Shown: positions 9,193-20,800 of the stretch, piece by piece | Layout of the letters: each line of letters begins with the position of its first letter | How positions within the stretch are numbered: position 1 is the first letter of the stretch | Assembly (NCBI GenBank): GCA_024401555.1 | Contig: JAKSKV010000012.1 | Coordinates: 18,281 to 82,280 of the forward strand | Length of the DNA: 64,000 bases | Source of the DNA: Paludibacteraceae bacterium | GTDB taxonomy: Bacteria > Bacteroidota > Bacteroidia > Bacteroidales > Paludibacteraceae | Direction of reading: 5' to 3' | The notes under the pieces: model-generated | The model's input: the letters and a program-made list of their open reading frames with translations, nothing else | What the model was told of the DNA's origin: nothing | Databases searched by the model: none | Program-made: the position numbers and the translations under genes

Positions 9193-10653
9193 TTATTTCT
9201 CGAATCTTACCTTGAACTCAACACGTCTGTTCTTAGCACGGCCCTTAGCAGTCTTGTTGTCTGCAACTGGTTGGCTTTGACCGAAACCTGCAGAAGTCAA
9301 GCGGCTTGACTCAACACCCTTGTTCTCCAAGTATGCCTTTACAGAAGCTGCACGGTCCTCAGAAAGTTTTTGGTTCTTGTCTGCCTTACCAACATTGTCA
9401 GTGTGACCGTTGATAGAGAGCTTGTATGAAGGGTTCTCCTTCATGATAGCTACAACGTCATCCAAAATCTTGTTAGAAACCTTCTTGATCTTAGCGGAAC
9501 CAGTCTCGAACTCGATACCGTTCAAAGCTCTCTCGAATACCTTCTTAACAGACTCTTTGATCTCTGGGCAACCATTGTTAGCTTTTACGCCTGGCTCCTT
9601 AGGACATACATCCTCGAAGTCGTAAACACCGTCACCGTCAGTATCGATAGGGCAACCCTTCTCGTCAACGAATCCCTTAGCGGCAGAAGGAGTACCAGGA
9701 CATTGATCCAAGTAGTCAGCTACACCGTCACCATCAGAATCCAATGGACAACCCTTCTCGTCAACCATACCTCTTGCCTCAGCTGGAGTGTCTTCACACT
9801 CATCCAAGTAGTCAGCAACACCGTCGCCGTCAGTATCGATAGGACAACCCAAAGAGTCAACTTGAACACCTGCAGGAGTACCAGGACACTTATCCAAGTA
9901 ATCAGGTACACCATCCTTGTCTGTATCAAGTGGACAACCCTTCTCGTCAACTTGAACGCCTGCAGGAGTGTCTGGACATTGATCCAATTTGTTAGGTACA
10001 CCGTCGCCATCCTTATCGTTGTTAGTAGCGAAGCTAAATACGAAACCTAGGTTGTGCAACAAGTGTTGGTCGTTGAACTTACCGCACTCTCTGTTATCAA
10101 CTCTATCCGCGTTGATGAATGGGTAACCGTAAGTTGCGAAGTAACGGATAGCGAATGCCTCAGTTACGCGCAAATCGCAACCAAGACCTCCACCCAATAC
10201 GAAGTTAACGGCCTTGTTGTTCTCTGCTGTTGTCTCGAACTTGATGTTATCTCTATCGTAACCCTTGATTGATCTTACACCCAAAGAGATGAATGCAAAT
10301 GGGTGAAGAAGCTTCTCCTCGTCCTTCACGAACTTGAATTTTCCGTGAACGTCAGCGTAAATCATATTAGATTTGAAAACACCGTCGGTAGGAATGATGT
10401 CACCACCCTTGATACCGTAACGACCCCACAACCCGTGAACTCCAACGTCGAATCTCTCGTTCAAATAACGCTCGAAACTAAGAGATGCAGATCCGAAGAA
10501 GTCGCTTGCTGGGTGGAAGAAATGTGAGCCCCAATCGTTGGCAGCCTCAACTTTACCACCATAAAGACCTACGCTCCATGGCTTGTCTTCTGTTTGTGCA
10601 GCTACTGACAATGATGCCAAAGCAGCGCATACGAATACGAAAAGTTTTTTCAT
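9193..10653 (-). CDS. OmpA-family protein with five thrombospondin type 3 repeats
   Basis: The 486-residue outer-membrane protein has a signal peptide (MKKLFVFVCAALASLSVAAQ), an N-terminal beta-barrel of ~200 residues, five calcium-binding TSP3 repeats of the type DTDGDGVADYLDxCPGTP...VDEKGCP (about residues 218-355), and a C-terminal OmpA domain (about 370-486) with the peptidoglycan-binding signature INGHTDNVGKADKNQKLSEDRAASV. The family links the outer membrane to peptidoglycan; the TSP3 segment acts as a rigid, Ca-dependent spacer. It resembles the OmpA-like porins abundant in Bacteroidales. It ends at a strong terminator and has its own -7 element, so it is probably monocistronic and, judging by family behaviour, highly expressed. 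Confidence 0.92.
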   Translation of the reverse strand: MKKLFVFVCAALASLSVAAQTEDKPWSVGLYGGKVEAANDWGSHFFHPASDFFGSASLSFERYLNERFDVGVHGLWGRYGIKGGDIIPTDGVFKSNMIYADVHGKFKFVKDEEKLLHPFAFISLGVRSIKGYDRDNIKFETTAENNKAVNFVLGGGLGCDLRVTEAFAIRYFATYGYPFINADRVDNRECGKFNDQHLLHNLGFVFSFATNNDKDGDGVPNKLDQCPDTPAGVQVDEKGCPLDTDKDGVPDYLDKCPGTPAGVQVDSLGCPIDTDGDGVADYLDECEDTPAEARGMVDEKGCPLDSDGDGVADYLDQCPGTPSAAKGFVDEKGCPIDTDGDGVYDFEDVCPKEPGVKANNGCPEIKESVKKVFERALNGIEFETGSAKIKKVSNKILDDVVAIMKENPSYKLSINGHTDNVGKADKNQKLSEDRAASVKAYLENKGVESSRLTSAGFGQSQPVADNKTAKGRAKNRRVEFKVRFEK

Positions 10654-10711
10654 TTTAAATGTTTTTATGTTTTGATAATTATTTGCCTACTTTTCTTTTC
10701 ACAACTTTCTG

Positions 10712-10719
10712 CAAATATA
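10712..10719 (-). promoter_or_regulatory. -7 element of the TSP3-OmpA gene
   Basis: Minus-strand TATATTTG, a full match to TAnnTTTG, ~60 bases upstream of the start codon. A -33 TTTG is not evident. Confidence 0.6.
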
Positions 10720-10818
10720 GTCTAATTTATGTAAAAGAAACTAAAAATGGGTAGATTTTTTTGAATGAAATTGTCGGAAAAGTATTTTACGAAATCAAAC
10801 AGAATGTCGGTTAACAAA

Positions 10819-10847
10819 GAAAGGAGAGGCTTTTCGCTTCTCCTTTC
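10819..10847 (-). terminator. Hairpin after the PorP/SprF gene
   Basis: A 9-bp stem (GAAAGGAGA 10819-10827 with TCTCCTTTC 10839-10847) just after the stop at 10857. The following minus-strand bases (TTTGTTAAC) are only weakly T-rich, so termination is likely but not certain. Confidence 0.55.
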
Positions 10848-10856
10848 CTCTCGACA

Positions 10857-11846
10857 TTAATTTCTGTAATATCGTGTGTATTTCTTTTTGCTTCTACCAT
10901 AGTTGGCGAAACAGCCTTTGCCTTTGGTCCTGATTTTGAATTCAAGTCCTAACTCATGCGTGCCGAAACTGCCGTGTCTGAGGTTGGCGAATATGTAATC
11001 GTAGGAGTAGTAGATGCTGAAAGGCCCATAAGAGAAGCCGGCGATGAAACCCACCTCGTCTGGAATTTTGTAGGTGGCTCCCACATAAAAGAGATCGGCT
11101 GGGTGGTTGTCGTACTCATTTACGTAGTAGTAGTACAACGATAATTGGTGTTTCATCACATCTTTTGAGTTGGTCTTCCGGTCACCGTCAAAGTAGTAAA
11201 AGGCGTAAGCGGGAGCCAACCTCCACCACTCGGAGGTCTGGAGGTTATAGTTCATGAACCCGTAGAAAGTTCGGTTCATACTGACATTGTCGGTTCCCTT
11301 CAAAAGGTGCATACCTGCTGCGCCAAACTCGAAGTTCTGGATGAGGATTTCGAAGCCAGCGTCGATGTCGGCTGCGTTTCCATGCTCAAGATCCTCCACG
11401 ATCATCGCGATGTTTTGGTTGTCGTGTTTGTCGTCGTTGACAATTGCATTGGCATCGTAACTTTTGCTGATCATGCCGGCTGCCACACCCATGTTGAGGT
11501 AGGAGTCGTCACCGATTGGGACACAAAAGGCATAGTCCACCTTGGGGTTCACGACTCTTTGATAGCCGATTTTGTCTGCCAATACGTTGACGCCGACTTG
11601 GGAGTGGGCGCCTACGAAAAAGTATTTGGCCGAGAAAAATAGATCTTTGGGCATTCCCTCCAAGTGGGTCCACTGTAATCTTCCTCCGGTTTGTATGGTG
11701 GCGTATTGCAGTTCTGGAATGTATCCGGGGTTGAAGAAACTATATTGCAACTGTTTGTTCGTGAAGAAGGGAACCTCTTGTGCGAACATCGTTGTGGCCA
11801 TGGCCATCATGGCGATGGTATGTATGATTCTCTTTTTCATTTTCAT
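10857..11846 (-). CDS. PorP/SprF-family type IX secretion outer-membrane protein
   Basis: The 329-residue protein has a signal peptide (ending TTMFAQ) and the PorP/SprF start QYSFFNPGYIPELQYATIQTGGRLQW, followed by barrel strands. SprF of Flavobacterium johnsoniae is needed to deliver the giant adhesin SprB and is encoded just downstream of it; family members pair with type B substrates. Here the start codon overlaps the end of the 3840-residue type B protein by 4 bases (ATGA-type coupling), reproducing the sprB-sprF arrangement. I infer that it is the dedicated secretion or anchoring partner of that protein. The tail is rich in Lys/Tyr/Arg. Family assignment is strong, pairing is inferred from position. 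Confidence 0.9.
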   Translation of the reverse strand: MKMKKRIIHTIAMMAMATTMFAQEVPFFTNKQLQYSFFNPGYIPELQYATIQTGGRLQWTHLEGMPKDLFFSAKYFFVGAHSQVGVNVLADKIGYQRVVNPKVDYAFCVPIGDDSYLNMGVAAGMISKSYDANAIVNDDKHDNQNIAMIVEDLEHGNAADIDAGFEILIQNFEFGAAGMHLLKGTDNVSMNRTFYGFMNYNLQTSEWWRLAPAYAFYYFDGDRKTNSKDVMKHQLSLYYYYVNEYDNHPADLFYVGATYKIPDEVGFIAGFSYGPFSIYYSYDYIFANLRHGSFGTHELGLEFKIRTKGKGCFANYGRSKKKYTRYYRN

Positions 11847-14800
11847 GGTCTAACAAGTGTAATAAATCCTGTTTTAATGATTTTCTCGCCCTTTTCGTAG
11901 TAGGTGAGGGCGTAGAAATAGGTGTCTTCCGATGCTGGCATACCCTTGTAGGTGCCGTCCCATCCGCGTCCTTGATAGATCAAAGTGCCGACTCTGTCGA
12001 AGATCTGAAGATCGTAATTCTCCATAAAGACATATTCTCCATCCGCGATCATTGTGTTTGGAACAAAGATGAATGGATCGATCTTCAAGATGGTGTTGGC
12101 GCTCTTCTTGCAACCGTATTCGTGCTCGACGACTAAGTTGACAGGAATATCCCTTCGGCTACGGATGATGGTGTCGTTGTAGGAGTGAGTCACGTAGTTG
12201 CTGCCCACCTCTTTCCAAGAACGACCGTCACCGAAGTTCCAAGTGTAGGTGATCTTCTCGCTTCCGCTTTGAATATTAGATTCCCGCAATTCGATTTCGT
12301 TCACATCGTCGCTTAGTGCGTATTCCGAATCCTCGATTAAATCGAATAGGATGGTAGGATCGTCCAAATATACGACATCGGTTAGGATGGATTCTTCCGT
12401 AGGACATCCGTTTTCATCAATGCCGGATACGAGAAGCTTCTTGCTCTCTTCCGCCACGAAATGGATGGTTCGCTCCTTGACGATGCTATCGCCGAAATTC
12501 CATTGGATATCGGTCAAAGCGCTCTCCACACTGAGTGTGATGATGGAGTCGCGGCAACTGTTCGGATTACCGGTGATGATGATGTTTTTCTTTGGATAGG
12601 CCTCTACCGAGAAACGAACGGTATCTTGACAGCCCAACTCCTTCTCTGTGGCGATTAGCATAAAGTCTGTGTTCCCAGTGATAGGTTCGTCGTATCGCGC
12701 GCCCTCCTTGATTGTTCCGTCGTTGAGGTTGTTCCACTCGAATGATCTGGCGTTTTCGCCGGAAACGGAGAAGTTGGCGAGGCTACCGTAGCAATAGGTG
12801 CTCGCTTGTCGATCCACTTTCAAATTATCCACTTGATGCATCTTCACGGCCAATGTGTGGTGTGCGTGGCAACCTTCATCATTGTGGACCGCAATTTCAT
12901 AAGAACCAGTTTTGCCAAGGTTCTGTTGCAGATTGCTGTAACGGATATCGTCGGTGCGGTTCCAAATGGTATCGACCGTCTCGGCAACTTGATTTTTTAA
13001 GATGACATCCTGGATGGTGACAGGGTTGCCCGCGCAGGTGTCGAAGGTGAGAACTCTTGGCGTGACTGCGTTGCGGAATTCGACAGAGACGGTAGTGTCC
13101 TTTGCGCAATATATATCGTGGAATAGACGACGTCCCTCTACGGTATATTGCTTGATTGCGGATTCTTCCGAGGTGACACTGATCTGATCGCCCTTCTCTC
13201 CGTTGCTCCATTCGTATTGTTCCGCTCCTGATACGCTTAATGTGACGGTTTGGTCGGTGCAGGCGAAACCTGTTCCCTCGATCGACAATTCAATAGGTTG
13301 GTCCACCTCAATCTTAAAGGTGGCGGTATCGCGGCAAACATTTGCGCTATCCGCATAGAATGCGAAGTAGGTGTTGCTCTTCGTCACGTGGTCTGCTGTG
13401 AAATTTTGTCCGTCCGCATTCTTGAATGAGACGGAGTATTTAGGCGTTCCTCCCAAATAACTGCCCTTCGCGAATTGGTTCAAATCGACCGCCTCGCCGA
13501 AACAGATGGCTGTATCCTTGTCGATTGATTCGATGGCAGGGTAGATGGTGATCATTGCGGTGTCGGCCTCACTGACACAACCGCTCAAATCTTGGATCTG
13601 ACGGATGAGGAACATCTTTTGGGTGGCGATGTCCGTGCTGACTGTTGCCGTATTGGTATCTACCTTGGCTGGGTAAACGGAGAGATCCTCCCACAACAAC
13701 CTTACGTGGGTGCTATTCACCTTTCCGACCAATTCGTGATCGCCACTCTTTTGGCAGAAGTTTTGGTCCGCAATGGCAGGGCGAATCGGTTGTTTGTTGA
13801 AATGCAATTGGATCGCGTTCTCCGATTGGCAGGTGACGCCGTTGCTTTCGTATTGGTAACGTACGCGGTAGGTGCCCTCTTGGGTAAGCGCATCCGCTTG
13901 GTCGCTGACATCGGTGGCATTGCCGTTATTCATCAAATCGTAAGCGATGATCGTGATGTCATCGGTGTGCTTGCCTGCCGTAGCTGCGGTGGAGGCGATG
14001 TTGGACAAACTAATACTATTCGGAACGCAAGTAGTGGTGTCCTCAAAGTGGATGTTGATTTGTGGAAGCACATTCACGACCACTTCAGCCGCCTTGTTGG
14101 TACACTGCGTCTCCTTGTTCACTTGCGAAACAAAATAGTGGGTAGTGCCCTCCTCCGTGATAGGAGAGGTCGCCTTGTCTGTTCCGTTGAATAGTGTGTC
14201 GCCAGCCGCATCTCTCCATACCAATGTCAATTTTTCGTTTTCCTGGGCGATGACACTTCTTGCGATGCTTTGAGGTGTGCCGGCTGTGTCTTGGCAAAGG
14301 AAGATGTTGGTGTCTGGGAGGATGGCTGGAATGGTGTTGACGGTGATGTTGAGGTAGATGCTATCCTTGCAGAATAGGGAGCCAACCTTCTTCTCTCCGA
14401 TGATTTGGAATCGCTCGCTTTGTTGTACGCTGGTCGCAAATGGGAACTGCGCTCCATTGCTATGGGTGCCGTTGGCTCTTATCCATAGATAATCATCCGC
14501 GTTCAATGCCTTCAAGTCGTTGATCTCTTCTCCTTGGCAAATGACGGTGGTTCCCTCTGTGGTGATCGCAAGGGAGTCGTGGAAGAGCACTTCCACGGTG
14601 TCTTGTCTAGCGCAGCCAGACTCCGTTTCGCTTGCCTTGACCACATAGCGTCCGGATTGGGCGATGCGTTCAGGTGTGTCGATGGCGTTGAGGCTGTTTG
14701 CTTCGGTTAGGAAGTAGTAGCTGAGCGTTTTCTCCTCGTCGCTGCCGCTGTGGGCGCCCTTTAACTTCTCCGCTAAATCGATGGTGGTGCCGTAGCAACC

Positions 14801-17800
14801 CTCCAACAGACCGATAGGGGAGAATCCGATGCTTTCGCGTATGTCGAAATTGAATTTGATAGGTTCGCTGAAACATTGACTCTTTTTGTCCACCGCACGT
14901 AGGGTGTATGGTGTCTTGCCATAATTTTGAGTGCTGAGGAAAAGCGTGTCGCTGACGGTGGTCTCCGCGGCGGATTTCCATTCGAATGTTTGGTTGACGC
15001 TGTTGGCACCCACTCTTTTAGCGGTCAATTTTACGGTAGGAGAACCTTGGCAAACAATGGTGTCTCCAATCAATTGAGGCGTGCCTGGCTGCTCGAAGAA
15101 TTGGACGGAGATCGTCTTGGCAGCGTCGCATTGGTTGTCGTCCGTGTAGTGGACGGTGTATAGGCCGCTCTCCGCGATGGCGTCGTCGTTGGTGATTTCC
15201 GTGCCATTGAGGGTGGTGTTTACATAAGTTGGGCGAGTTCCACCACTGATAGTAGCCGCTAAACTGCCAGCTAAATCGTAGGTGAACGGTTGACAAATCG
15301 TATCTGGATGATCCAATCCAATGGTGATTTGCGGATTGACGGTGACCACTACGTTACTGCGTTGGCTGACGCAACCCGTGTTCTTATTGATGGTCTCCAC
15401 TTGGTACTTAAATGTAGCCGCATTTCGCTTATCTACCTCGATAGACTCTGTTTCTGAAAGAGGCGTGTCGTTGTCGTCGTACCATTTAATCAAGTATCCT
15501 TGGATCTCATCATTGCTTCTATTCATATTGATGAGTTCATTCTTCTTGGCGGCGGTGTCTTGACACATAGCGATCGCAGTGTCCGCCAATTGGGTTGGTG
15601 CCACATTCACCTTGATGAATTGGCTTACTGTATCGGCACAGAGGGTTCCGCTTAATTTCTCGATCAATACGACAGTGGTGTCGTGGGTGAGGTTCCTGTA
15701 AAGGAATGCGTCTGTGGTATTGACCACTGTTGAACTCTCCTTGAACATCCAAGCGAAGGAGACTGGTCGTTCTTCGCCCGTTGCCTTCAATTCTATGTTT
15801 TCTCCTTCACAAAGGATCGTAGTTCCTTCTATGGCGAAGGTAGGGTTCTTGTGGTAAATTAGTGTCAGTCGGTTGGTGGCGTCGCATCCTGTCACATCAT
15901 CCTCCACGGTGAATAGGTAGTGGCTGGTGTCTTGACTGGTACGACTGATGTTTCTTAATTCATCTTCGCTAATAGGGTAACCATTCTCCGTGGCAGAGAA
16001 CTTGATAGAGGAGTTTGGCGCCTTGTTGAACTTAAATGAGTTGTATGCCAATTCGTAGAGGTCGATGATTTCTCCCTCGCACTTCACGATGGTACCCTCT
16101 TCACCGATAGGTTCCACTTTGATGGTCTCCTTTACTACGGCTATGATGGTGTCGAATCCGCTGGTGCATCCTGAGAGAATGTTTTTGCTGAATGCCGTAT
16201 ATTTGGCTACTGGCGTGTGTCCAGAAATGGCGAGTGTATCGCCGTATGTGGTTGAGTTGTAATCGCCCCAGAAAATCTTGGTGTTTCTCTTGTCATTCTC
16301 TTGCTTAGCCACCAATCGCATCTCTTGGTTAGAGGCGCAGAAGTAGATGGTGTCGATGCCCTCTTCGATGACTGGTGTGGCCGGTTTTCTGTTGATGGTC
16401 ACGTAAACAGAGTCCGCTGATTCGCAGACATTGTCCTTCACGTGGTAAACGTACAACATACTGTCTATTCCTTCTGTATAGGCGATGTTGCTGGCCTCCT
16501 CATCCGTCAAGGCGCTTTCGCTTAGATTTACGATTTTACCGAAGGTGATGTCGCAATTGCCGACATTCGAGATGTTTGTATTGGCGGTGGTGAGGTAGTC
16601 TAATACCTTGCCTCTGAAATCGATAACCTCAGGTTGGCAAACCGCTTTGAGATCCTCCATTTGAAGGTCAAGTCCTTTGTTGACCACGAATGGCACGATG
16701 GTGTCTTTGTAACATCCCGTGATTTTGTTGTATTGTCTGATGGTGTATTTCAAGGCACGACTCTTTCCGTTCACCTCCACCTCGTCGGTGTTGATTGGAT
16801 TAGGAACTGTGTTGCCCTCTTCGTCAATCCATTGGATGGAGAGGTCGTTGCGTGGATTGTCTAGAGATTCCCTGATCTCCGCCTTGATCAAATGTTCTCC
16901 TGAGAATTGGCAGAATGTGTCGCTGGCCACCCCTGCACTGGTTGGTATGGTCTGTACATCCATATAGACATTTAAGGAGTCGTAGCAAGAGAGTTGGTGT
17001 TCCTCGAACTGCTCAGTAGCCTTCAAGTAGAGATACTCCTTGATGTCGGTGTTAAAGTGGCTCGGATCATTGATCAACATATCGTTGGAAGCCCTGAACC
17101 ACTCATACATATAGCCCTTGTCAGGTGTTGGCAAAGCGGTGTCTTGGTATTGGCAAACGACAATGTCCTGGATCTTGTCGATGACAGGTAATCCGTGGAA
17201 GATGACCGTCGCCGTGTCGTGGAACTCGCATCCGCTGACGTAGTCCTTGATTTCGATCGCGTAACGGGTGGTGTCATTCTCGTTGATGGCCTTGTTGGAA
17301 CCCACTTTCTTGACAATAGGGGTAGGGAGGGATACGTTGCCACTCATCCTATATATGTTGAATCGAAGATCGGACTTGCTGTTCTTCTTGTTTTGTCCAA
17401 CCTGCTTCTCCACCATGCCGTAAAGGTCAAGAGAGTCTCTGAAACAGAGATGCTGAGGTGCTATTTTTATGAAATCGATCGGGTAGGAGATGACGGCGTG
17501 GATGGTGTCCAAGTCGCTGACGCAACCCGTCGCCTCATTCTTGGCGAAGGCCATATAGTTGCCCTTGTGCTCGCTGATTGTGAGGGAGTCGCTCGCTTGG
17601 GTGGATTTGTAATCGCCCCAGTAGATGGCGGTTGGATATTTCTCTTCGTTCTTATCCTCAGCGCCGATGCGGATAGGTGCATCGTCTTGGCAGAAGTAGA
17701 TGGTGTCTAAGCCCGATTCGATGACAGGGACAAGCGGTTTCTTGTTGATCGTGATGAATACGGAGTCGCTCGCCGAGCAGACGTTGTCCACATCTGTGAG

Positions 17801-20800
17801 CGTGTAAGTGTATAATACACTGTCGATGTCACTTGTATAGGTAATCTCCTCGGCTTGCTCTTTGGTCAATGCGCTCAGAGAACCGTTGATGATCTTGCCG
17901 TATTTGAATTGAACACCCGTCAAATTCGCCAAATTGGTGGAGGCGATATTCTCGGAGAGGTATTTGTTAACCTGTTGCACGAATGAGATGGTGTCAGGTT
18001 CGCATACCGCCTTGAGGTCTGGCATAGCCAAAACTGGACTCTTTTTTAATGTGACGGTGATGGTGGTATCCCTGAAGCATTGGGTGATGTTATTCCTTTG
18101 TCTTACCGTGTAACTCAGTGCTTGGGAGAGTTCGTTCATTGTGATGGTGTCCATATCGAGTGGATTCTCTACCGATTCCATTGCTGAATTAAACCACAAC
18201 AACGAGAAGTTGGCGGTCTCCTTGTTGTAAGCGTCATCCGAGGTACGGATCTCCGCCTTCACCTCTTTTGAAGAAGTGCTTTGACAAAATACGGTGTCGC
18301 GTACCAATGCGTTGGCTGGTGTAGGGAAGACGGTCACCTTTACTTCGAAAGTGTCTTGACATCCTGTCAACTTGTTTTCTTCTGTAAGTGTGATGGTTTC
18401 ATCTGCAGAGAGGGCGAGGAGGGTAGGAACGCCCTCGATCTTGTCTCCTGCGCTTCTCTTCCATATGTAGTTGAAATCCTGGTTGGTAGGTGTCGGTAAT
18501 GTGATGGCCACATCCTGACAAGCCTCTATCTTCTCCACTACTTTCGCGTCGGGAAGCGCATGGAAGATGATGGTGGCTGTGTCTCTCTTTTCGCATCCGC
18601 TCACTTCATCATAAATATTGATGAGGTAGCGGGTGGTGTCGCTCTCGTGTCTGGATTTGCTTGATTTCACATTTTGTGTGATCTCGATTCCTCTGGAATC
18701 ACCATTCAAGAGATAAACATTGTATTTCAAACCGCTCTTCGCAATTACGTTGTCGTTGTGGCGAAGTAGTCGGTTGACTGTGTCGCGGATGGAAATGCTC
18801 TCCCCGTAACAGAATCGCTTGGTGCCGAAAGGAGTGTACTTGATGGTGTTGGATACCTTTACGGTGATCTCTATCGGATCTCCGGCGCACAAGGTGACAC
18901 TGTCTTGTTGGTAAAATTTGTATAGGGAGCTGATGTCTCCATTCGTAATGACGGTATCGTTAGGTGTCCATACGATTCTCGTGTCGTAGTCGCTTGGGTC
19001 GATTGCCGCTTCGACTCTTTTCCCTAAGTTGACGGTGTCACCGTTAGCGCAGAGATATACGGTTGTGTCTTCGTTCATCTGCGGCAATTTCGGCTTTGGG
19101 TTGATGATGACATCCACCGCCACCTTTTTTCCTTCACATTGTGTCTTTGTATTGGTCAGCGAGACATAATAAAGGTTGTTGTTGTTGACCTTGGTGAATT
19201 TGCCTGCCTCTTTTGCCAACACATAAGCTGAATCCGTGATGGGAATGACATTCTTGTTTTTGTCGAAATAGTTGATGCCTAATGATTCTGTTGCATTAAA
19301 CTGCACGTAATCCTTCACCTGTACGCTGTCTTTCCCTTGACAAAGGATGATGTCCTCCACTTGGGGCATCTCCCTAACGGAGTCGTTGATGACGATCTCA
19401 ACATTTTTCCAAGGGCCTTTGCATCCCAGCACGGTGCTTTGTCGGATACAGTAGTAGGATTTGCTTACCACATCCGTATTGACTGGAATTTGTTGGAATT
19501 TGTTTTTGTGTGCGTCGGACTCCCTCTTGACGGTGGTGTCGCATCTCACGTCGTGACCATCTTTTTCCGACCATTCGAGTTGGTAATTCTCCAATGTCGG
19601 TATCAAAGGCAAGACATTGGACGGGTAGGCTTGTACGCCTTTACAGAAGCCCAAGGTGACAAAGGTGTCGTTCCTGTACTCCAAAGCGCGAGGGTCGTCG
19701 ATGAGCGGCATCTCGCTGATGGCGTTGTCCACCACTACTTTGAAGGCGGCTGGGTGGCTCACGCAGTTGTTGCTATCCTTTCTGGTTACATAGTAGGTGG
19801 TGTTGGATGGCTGGTTGGAGTAGATGCTGATCTCGTCCGGTGCGTAAGGGGTAGGTCCTTTAACCGTGTTGGTCGGTGCATAGTTGACATCCTTGAACCA
19901 TTCCCAAACATAACCGTCTTCAAGCGGATATCGCTCTTTGACGATGAATTGGTCGATGGTCTTCACCTCATCTCCTACGCAATAGAGGACAGAATCTCCC
20001 TCTTTGTCGAATTTGCTTCGTGTCGAATCGAAACAGAGGACATTGATCTTGATGAGAGACGTGTCTCCGAAACATCCATGTATGTTCTTGGCTCTGACGA
20101 TGAATTGTTTCTCTCCGCACTCGTTGAAGTTGGCGAGACTTAACAACCGATCCAACGACATGGAGTCTTTCTCCTCAAATGTCGGGTTGTTGATCAACCC
20201 TTTGTTGGTAGGGAACCAATAGAGAGTGTCCGTGTCAAGTGGTTTGGTGATGTAGTCTAAGATGTCAATGCTTTTTGGCTCCACATATTGACAGAATTTG
20301 ATGCTGTCTTGGGTGACCTTGCCGGCCAATTCGTGTACCTCTACTTCCACTTCGTCTACGTCACTGCTACATCCTAAATAGTAGTATTGCGCACCATAGG
20401 TGAATTTACCCACAGAGTCGATAGGTACGTTGATCTCGGTGACATTCTCCTGAAGGGTACTGTCTCCGATGGTGGCGTCGCGTTTTAGCAACCATCTCAC
20501 GTCGAAACCTTTCCTTCGCATCTCATCCACACCATTGAGATCGGCTATCTTGATCGAGATGGAGTCTCCAATTCTTCCTAAACAGGAGAAGGTGTCCTCT
20601 TGGACGGTAGGTTTTTTAGACGCCTCCACGTTCAAAACCTCGATATAGAGTTTGAAGGTGTCGCCCGCACATCCCGTATTATTTTTCTCCACAAGCGTGA
20701 AGACTTCGACTTTCGCCACGTCGGTGGTCATCTCCGGTACATATTTGTATACGGTGTCATTGAATAATTTGATGTAACTATCGTTGTGGTTGGTCAGTTC

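Noticed and set aside
9619-10016. Repeated DNA in the TSP3 region as a possible CRISPR or mobile repeat
   Set aside because: The repeats are in frame and encode thrombospondin type 3 calcium loops.
19337-20143. A 268-codon plus-strand frame opposite the giant adhesin gene
   Set aside because: It is a byproduct of codon bias in the repeat region; no family features and no promoter.
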